Origin: CADEEN01 sp963740395
GTDB taxonomy: Bacteria > Pseudomonadota > Gammaproteobacteria > Burkholderiales > Burkholderiaceae_C
DNA length: 19,689 bases
Reading direction: 5' to 3'
NCBI GenBank assembly: GCA_963740395.1
Contig: CAVUEP010000060.1
Location: 1 to 19,689 of the forward strand
Shown here: positions 15,950-19,689 of the stretch, piece by piece
Position numbering within the stretch: position 1 is the stretch's first letter
Layout of the letters: every line of letters starts with the position of its first letter
Program-made: the position numbers and the translations under genes
The notes under the pieces: model-generated
Database searches by the model: none
What the model saw: only the letters and a program-made list of their open reading frames with translations
What the model was told of the DNA's origin: nothing

Positions 15950-16870
15950 ATGCCTTTTCGTTCACCCGCGTGCATCGCGCTCGCGATCTCGTTCTGCCTG
16001 ACCGCCGCTGCCGCGGCCTCATCGCCGACGATCACCTACGTCGAAGGCAAGAGCACGATCATCTCGGGCGCACGCGGATTCCTGCCGGTGCCGGGCGTGA
16101 CGCTGCGCCAGTGCGACATCGTCAGCACCGCGCCACAAGCCCTGGTGCAGGCAGAGTTTGCCGACGGCGGCCAGATCATCGTCGGCCACGACACGCGGCT
16201 GCTGTTCGAGTTGCCTGGTTCGGACGGTGAGGCCGCCAGCCCGGTCGTCTTGCTGGCGGGCTGGGCCAAGGTCGTGGTGGCCAAACGCGACAAGGCGCCG
16301 CCGCACCGCATCGCGACGCAGTTCCTCGACATCTCGATCGATGCCGGCGCAGCCGTGGTGCACGTCGATGCCGAGGGCGCGGCCGTATTCGTGGAACGGG
16401 GCGATGCGATCATCACGGTGGGGGGAGCGGCCGGGTCGCGCACGACCGTCAACGCATGGCAGACCTTTTCGCTCAAGCCCGGGCAGCGCCAGGGCTCGGT
16501 CGTCAAGGGCATCGAACCGGGATTTCTCAAAGGCATGCCGCGCCCATTGCGCGACAGCATGCCGTCGATGCTGGCCCGCCTGAAGGCACGCGACGTGCAG
16601 CCGCAACCTGCACCGGCCTACGATGCGAAAGAGGCCGAGCAATGGTTCAAGACGATTGCCCAGTTGCGACCCTGCGTCGCCGACAACACCGTTCGCAGCG
16701 GCCAGGAAGCGCTGGCGCGCCATGGACTCGAGGTCGGGGCGATCGATGGCATCCTCGGTCCGCGCACCCAGGCCGCATTGCGCGCATTCCAGCAGCAACG
16801 CAGCTTGACCGTGTCGGGCCAGTTCGACCCCGGGACATTGAAGGCACTCGACGTCGGCGGCCGCCGCTGA
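15950..16870 (+). CDS. Exported FecR-like protein with C-terminal peptidoglycan-binding domain
   Basis: A 306-residue protein. Residues 1 to about 22 are a signal peptide (ALAISFCLTAAAAAS). Residues about 25-170 are a beta-rich region of FecR type: PGVTLRQCDIVSTAPQALVQAEFADGGQIIVGHDTRLLFEL, then VVLLAGWAKVVV and AAVFVERGDAIITVGG. A linker with proline-rich PQPAPAYD follows. Residues about 243-303 are a PG_binding_1 domain: GQEALARHGLEVGAIDGILGPRT and ALRAFQQQRSLTVSGQFDPGTLKAL. There is no sigma-factor or TonB partner nearby, so classical iron signalling is unlikely. A periplasmic or cell-wall-attached structural role is the better inference. The ATG at 15950 is preceded by a purine stretch including GGGGGA and gives a sensible signal peptide. 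Confidence 0.85.
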   Translation: MPFRSPACIALAISFCLTAAAAASSPTITYVEGKSTIISGARGFLPVPGVTLRQCDIVSTAPQALVQAEFADGGQIIVGHDTRLLFELPGSDGEAASPVVLLAGWAKVVVAKRDKAPPHRIATQFLDISIDAGAAVVHVDAEGAAVFVERGDAIITVGGAAGSRTTVNAWQTFSLKPGQRQGSVVKGIEPGFLKGMPRPLRDSMPSMLARLKARDVQPQPAPAYDAKEAEQWFKTIAQLRPCVADNTVRSGQEALARHGLEVGAIDGILGPRTQAALRAFQQQRSLTVSGQFDPGTLKALDVGGRR

Positions 16871-16885
16871 GCGCCCGCCGCCCGT

Positions 16886-17884
16886 TCAGCGCGGCGGCGG
16901 CAGGTCGGCGCCGAACATGCGCGGGCCCAGCCACTGCAGGCCGCGCGCGATGTCGAGCCGGCCGCCGACCGACTGCGGCAGCCCGACGCGGCGGGATGCG
17001 GAAGGCGAACACGTACTGCGGCTCCTGGCCCATGCGCAGATCGGTGATGATCACGCGTCGCCGGCGCGTTCGAGCTTGTAGAAGCCGTGCGTGAACCAGA
17101 CCATGCGCTGCAGATGCCAGTGCTCGGCGCAGCCGGCCTGCAGGCCGCGCGCCGCGCTCGAAGGGGTCGAGCTGCAGCGCGCGCTCGCCGTCGAGCAGCG
17201 AGCGGAAGCCCTCGAGGTAGCGGTCGTCGGGCGTGATCGCGACGATGCGCCACAGCAGCGAGTTGAACGGCGCCGGCGTCACCAGCAGCTGCTGCGCCTG
17301 CACGCCCTGCGCGGCGAGCGAGTCGCTCGACATCGGCGCGCACCCAGGCCTGCGCCGCCGCGGTCCAGGCCAGGTAGGCGCAACTCGCGACCAGCCCGGC
17401 GCGGTTCCAGGCCAGGCCGCGCTCGTCGTCGCGCCGCAGCGCGAGCGATCACGCCGACCAGCAGCGGCAGCGTGTACAGCGGGTCGATGATGAAGATGCT
17501 GCCGAGCGCGAACGGATGGTCGGTGAAGGGCAGCAGCAGCTGCGTGCCGTAGACCGTCATGCCGTCGAGCAGCGGATGGGTGATCGAGCACCAGCCAGAC
17601 CGCCAGCCACCAGCGCCGGAACAGCGCCCACTCGCCGCTGCAGGCGCGCGACGATCGCCGGCAATCGGCGGCGCCGCCAGCGTGAGCCAGAACAGCGCGT
17701 GCGCTCTCGGCGCGGTGGAAGGTCATGTTCGACACCGGGTCGCCGTGGTCGATCAGGGCGTCGAGGTCGGGCAGCGTGCCGCACACCGCGCCCCACAGCG
17801 GCCGCCTTCCACAGCGCGGTGCGCCGGCCCATCACGGCGATCGCCGACGGCCGCGCCGAGCGCGGCCTGCGAGAGGGAGTCCAT
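16886..17884 (-). pseudogene. YdjM/DUF457-type membrane metal-dependent hydrolase, broken by many indels
   Basis: Joined across frames the product is about 333 residues, starting MDSLSQAALGAAV at ATG 17884 and ending LGPRMFGADLPPPR at the TGA at 16886. Family marks survive in different frames: GTLPDLDALIDHGDPVSNMTFHRAES with metal-ligand-like Asp and His residues, WLAVWLVL then HPLLDGMTVYGTQLLLPFTDHP, GSIFIIDPLYTLPLLVGVIARAA, and the C-terminal VIITDLRMGQEPQYVFAFRIP. This fits inner-membrane YdjM-like putative hydrolases (PF04307), whose substrate is unknown. I count at least eight shifts, for example GTCGGCG on the minus strand at 17848-17842 and others near 17800, 17705, 17590, 17450, 17345, 17150, 17060 and 16995. 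Motif preservation suggests sequencing error. It converges with the peptidoglycan-binding gene across 15 bases. Confidence 0.78.
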
Positions 17885-17979
17885 GCGCGCGATTCTCGCC
17901 GGCAGGCAAAGACCGGTGCGACGCAGGGCCGCTGCGCCTACCATCGGTGTCCCGCCACCGGTCAGGCCACAGCTCTCCC

Positions 17980-18513
17980 ATGCTCGAACTGATGCACGAC
18001 TACTTCCGCGGCGAGCGCCTCGAGGCGCTGGCCTTCATCCTGCCTGCCGGCGTGGCCCTGGTGGCCGTCGGCGCGGTCATGCTGCGCGGCGAACGCGACG
18101 CCTTCGCCTGGTCGCTGGCGGTGCCGGCGATCCTGTTCGGCCTCGCCCTGATCGGCACCGGGCTCGGCGTCGGCCTGCGCACGCCGGCGCAGGTGGCCGA
18201 GCTCGTGCAGGGCCTGGCAAGCGACCCGGCGCAGATGCTGGCCGCCGAGCTGCCGCGCATGGCGCGCGTCAACGCCAACTTCCGGCTGATGTTCATCGCC
18301 TTCGGTGTCCTGGTCGGGGCCGGACTGCTGCTGGTCTACCTCGTGCGCAGCGAATGGGCGCACGGACTGGGCATCGCGTTGATGGTGGGCGGCGCGCTCG
18401 GTCTGCTCATCGACGGCGTGGCCTCGCGGCGCGCCCTGCCCTACACCGCCGCACTCGAGCAGCTGGCAGTCCAGCACCGGGTCGATCCGGCCGCGCCTGC
18501 GCCACCGCGCTGA
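17980..18513 (+). CDS. Four-helix membrane protein of unknown function
   Basis: A 177-residue protein from ATG 17980. Hydrophobic stretches at about 14-36, 43-65, 103-122 and 129-148 suggest four membrane helices. A charged, probably extramembrane segment (residues 67-100, PAQVAELVQGLASDPAQMLAAELPRMARVNAN) lies between helices two and three. The tail is short and proline/alanine-rich. No catalytic or ligand motif is visible and I do not recognise a named family. The frame is intact although the preceding gene on the other strand is heavily shifted. No strong ribosome-binding site precedes the ATG. It is divergent from the hydrolase gene (96-base gap) and is followed 40 bases later by the STAND regulator, so it may be transcribed with it. 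Confidence 0.7.
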   Translation: MLELMHDYFRGERLEALAFILPAGVALVAVGAVMLRGERDAFAWSLAVPAILFGLALIGTGLGVGLRTPAQVAELVQGLASDPAQMLAAELPRMARVNANFRLMFIAFGVLVGAGLLLVYLVRSEWAHGLGIALMVGGALGLLIDGVASRRALPYTAALEQLAVQHRVDPAAPAPPR

Positions 18514-18553
18514 CCCGGGCCACGGCGCGGCCGATTGCCCTTAGCATGGGCCG

Positions 18554-19689
18554 ATGCCCCCGCCGCGTCGACGTGCCACTCAGGATCCGCCGACCCAGCT
18601 GAGCCCGCCGCAGCATGGCCGCGCCATTGCTCGCGAGCGTCTGTTCGAGCTTCTCGATGCCAGCGCGGCGCGGCCCGCCACCTGGGTCTATGGCTCGGCC
18701 GGCTTCGGCAAGAGTACGCTCGTCGCGACCTACCTTGCATCGATGGCAGGTGCTGGCGGCCCGCGCACGCTGTGGCTGCAGTTCGACGACGCCGACGCAC
18801 AGCCGGCAACGATGATGCACCACGTCGACCAGCTGTGCCGGGGTGCGCTTGGCCGCCGCTGGCGCCTGCCGGCGCCGACCGCCGATGACCTGCGCGACCC
18901 GGCTGCACTGTTGCAGCGCCGACTGGCGGTGCTGTGCGCCGGGCTGACGGCGCCCTGGGTGCTGGTGCTCGACAACGTGCAATCGCTCGGGCGCGATGCA
19001 CCTGCCCTGACCGGCCTGGCCGCTGCGCTCAAGCGCTGGCCGGCCGGTGGCCGGTTGATCGCGATCAGCCGCGAGGCGCCGCCATCACCCTTCGCCGCGC
19101 TGCTGACCGAACAGCGCCTGGGCGTGATCGACAGCAGTGCGCTGCGGTTTTCGACAGCAGAAACCGCACACCTGATCGAGCTGCACGGGCAGGACTGGGA
19201 CGCGCGCACGCTGCAGGCTCTGTCGGGCGGCTGGGTGGCAGCGATGACCTTGCTGCTGGCAGGCGCCGCGCACGGTGGCGAGCGCCAGGTGCCCGACGCC
19301 GATGGCGCGCTCGACCGCTTGTTCGCCCTCTTCGCCGCAGACGTGCTCGAGCGACTTGAAGCGCGCGAGATCGAGATCCTGATGGCGGTGTCCTGCCTGC
19401 CATCGGCCAACGCGAAGGCCGCCGTGGCGATCAGCGGCGACGCCGATGCGCCGCGCCTGCTCGCCGACCTCGCGCGACGCAGCCTGTTCACCGAGCTGCG
19501 CGCCGGCCCCGAGCCACGCTACACCTTCCACACCCTGTTCGCGTCCTACCTGCAGTCGCGTGCGCAGGCGACCTTGCCGCCGGAACGCCTGGCCGCGTGG
19601 CACCGTCGCGCTGCCGACCTGCTCGCAGGCCAGGGCCGGGCCGACGAGGCCATCCCGCGCCTGCTCGACCTCGGCGCAACCGTCGATGC
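18554..19689 (+). CDS. MalT-like STAND ATPase, probable LuxR-family regulator (N-terminal part, cut by window edge)
   Basis: The frame is open from ATG 18554 to the right edge, giving 378 residues. After a basic, proline-rich start, Walker A is GSAGFGKST at 47-55 in ATWVYGSAGFGKSTLVATYLA. Walker B is WVLVLDN ending at Asp140-Asn141, and LIAISREAPP follows at the sensor position. The segment FSTAETAHLIELHGQDWDARTLQALSGGWVAAMTLLLAG is the typical winged-helix/ARM lead-in of MalT-type STAND proteins, and SLFTELRAGPEPRYTFHTLFASYLQ fits the same family. The family couples nucleotide binding and effector sensing to transcription activation, usually through a C-terminal LuxR helix-turn-helix. That domain is outside the window, so DNA binding is inferred. 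An adenylate cyclase or other STAND partner remains possible. No clear ribosome-binding site precedes the ATG. Confidence 0.8.
   Translation, partial: MPPPRRRATQDPPTQLSPPQHGRAIARERLFELLDASAARPATWVYGSAGFGKSTLVATYLASMAGAGGPRTLWLQFDDADAQPATMMHHVDQLCRGALGRRWRLPAPTADDLRDPAALLQRRLAVLCAGLTAPWVLVLDNVQSLGRDAPALTGLAAALKRWPAGGRLIAISREAPPSPFAALLTEQRLGVIDSSALRFSTAETAHLIELHGQDWDARTLQALSGGWVAAMTLLLAGAAHGGERQVPDADGALDRLFALFAADVLERLEAREIEILMAVSCLPSANAKAAVAISGDADAPRLLADLARRSLFTELRAGPEPRYTFHTLFASYLQSRAQATLPPERLAAWHRRAADLLAGQGRADEAIPRLLDLGATVD

Noticed and set aside
15732..16022. N-terminal extension of the double-thioredoxin frame to 16022
   Set aside because: The extension covers the divergent promoter region and the start of the opposite gene, has no family similarity, and would bury the signal peptide; ATG 15731 has a good ribosome-binding site.
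16860..16900. Bidirectional terminator between the peptidoglycan-binding and hydrolase genes
   Set aside because: GCCGCCGCTGA and TCAGCGCGGCGGC pair only imperfectly, mostly through coding GC repeats and the stop codons, without T-runs.
1..19689. Defence island, phage, transposon, CRISPR array or tRNA
   Set aside because: No recombinase, nuclease, capsid, direct-repeat array or cloverleaf sequence was seen on either strand.

Overview
The window looks like a chromosomal segment of a very GC-rich Burkholderiales-type betaproteobacterium. That inference rests on the strong G/C third-position bias, a tandem pair of small DUF4148-like periplasmic proteins, a TAXI-type TRAP transporter with a DUF1850 partner, and a universal stress protein/cation ATPase/Pat-type acetyltransferase neighbourhood. 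I see no rRNA, tRNA, CRISPR array, insertion sequence, integrase or phage gene, and nothing that reads as a mobile island.

Layout. 1-511 (-): N-terminal part of a membrane-anchored PAS sensor, cut by the window edge. 609-1793 (-): DAO-family FAD oxidoreductase. 1871-2563 (+): dienelactone hydrolase with the full catalytic triad. 2649-6293 (+): TAXI TRAP operon of periplasmic receptor, DUF1850 protein and a fused 4TM/12TM permease whose frame is broken. 6502-7164 (+): two tandem 101-residue secreted paralogues, followed by a GC hairpin. 7245-8742 (+): acyl-CoA synthetase broken by many indels. 8743-11321 (-): P-type cation ATPase, also broken, directly downstream of a universal stress protein (11322-11795, -). 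11900-14584 (+): intact 894-residue ADP-forming acyl-CoA synthetase/GNAT fusion (Pat type), divergent from the stress protein. 14628-15731 (-): secreted double-thioredoxin protein, divergent from 15950-16870 (+), a secreted FecR-like/peptidoglycan-binding protein. 16886-17884 (-): YdjM-type membrane hydrolase, heavily frameshifted. 17980-18513 (+): four-TM protein of unknown function. 18554-end (+): MalT-like STAND ATPase regulator, cut by the edge.

How the genes may work together. The TRAP receptor, DUF1850 protein and permease form one uptake system. The stress protein, ion pump and Pat-type enzyme flank a palindrome resembling an FNR/Anr site, which suggests an oxygen-limitation or energy-stress module. 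The thioredoxin-fold and peptidoglycan-binding proteins share a divergent promoter region and are both predicted to be exported.

The most conspicuous whole-window signal is four genes (permease, acyl-CoA synthetase, ATPase, hydrolase) carrying many single-base indels while every conserved motif survives. Neighbouring genes, including one of 2.7 kb, have none. This looks more like patches of uncorrected sequence error than real gene decay. I did not find a convincing new multi-gene system; the best leads are the FNR-like box, an 11-bp perfect palindrome before the tandem small genes, and the repeat architecture of those small proteins.
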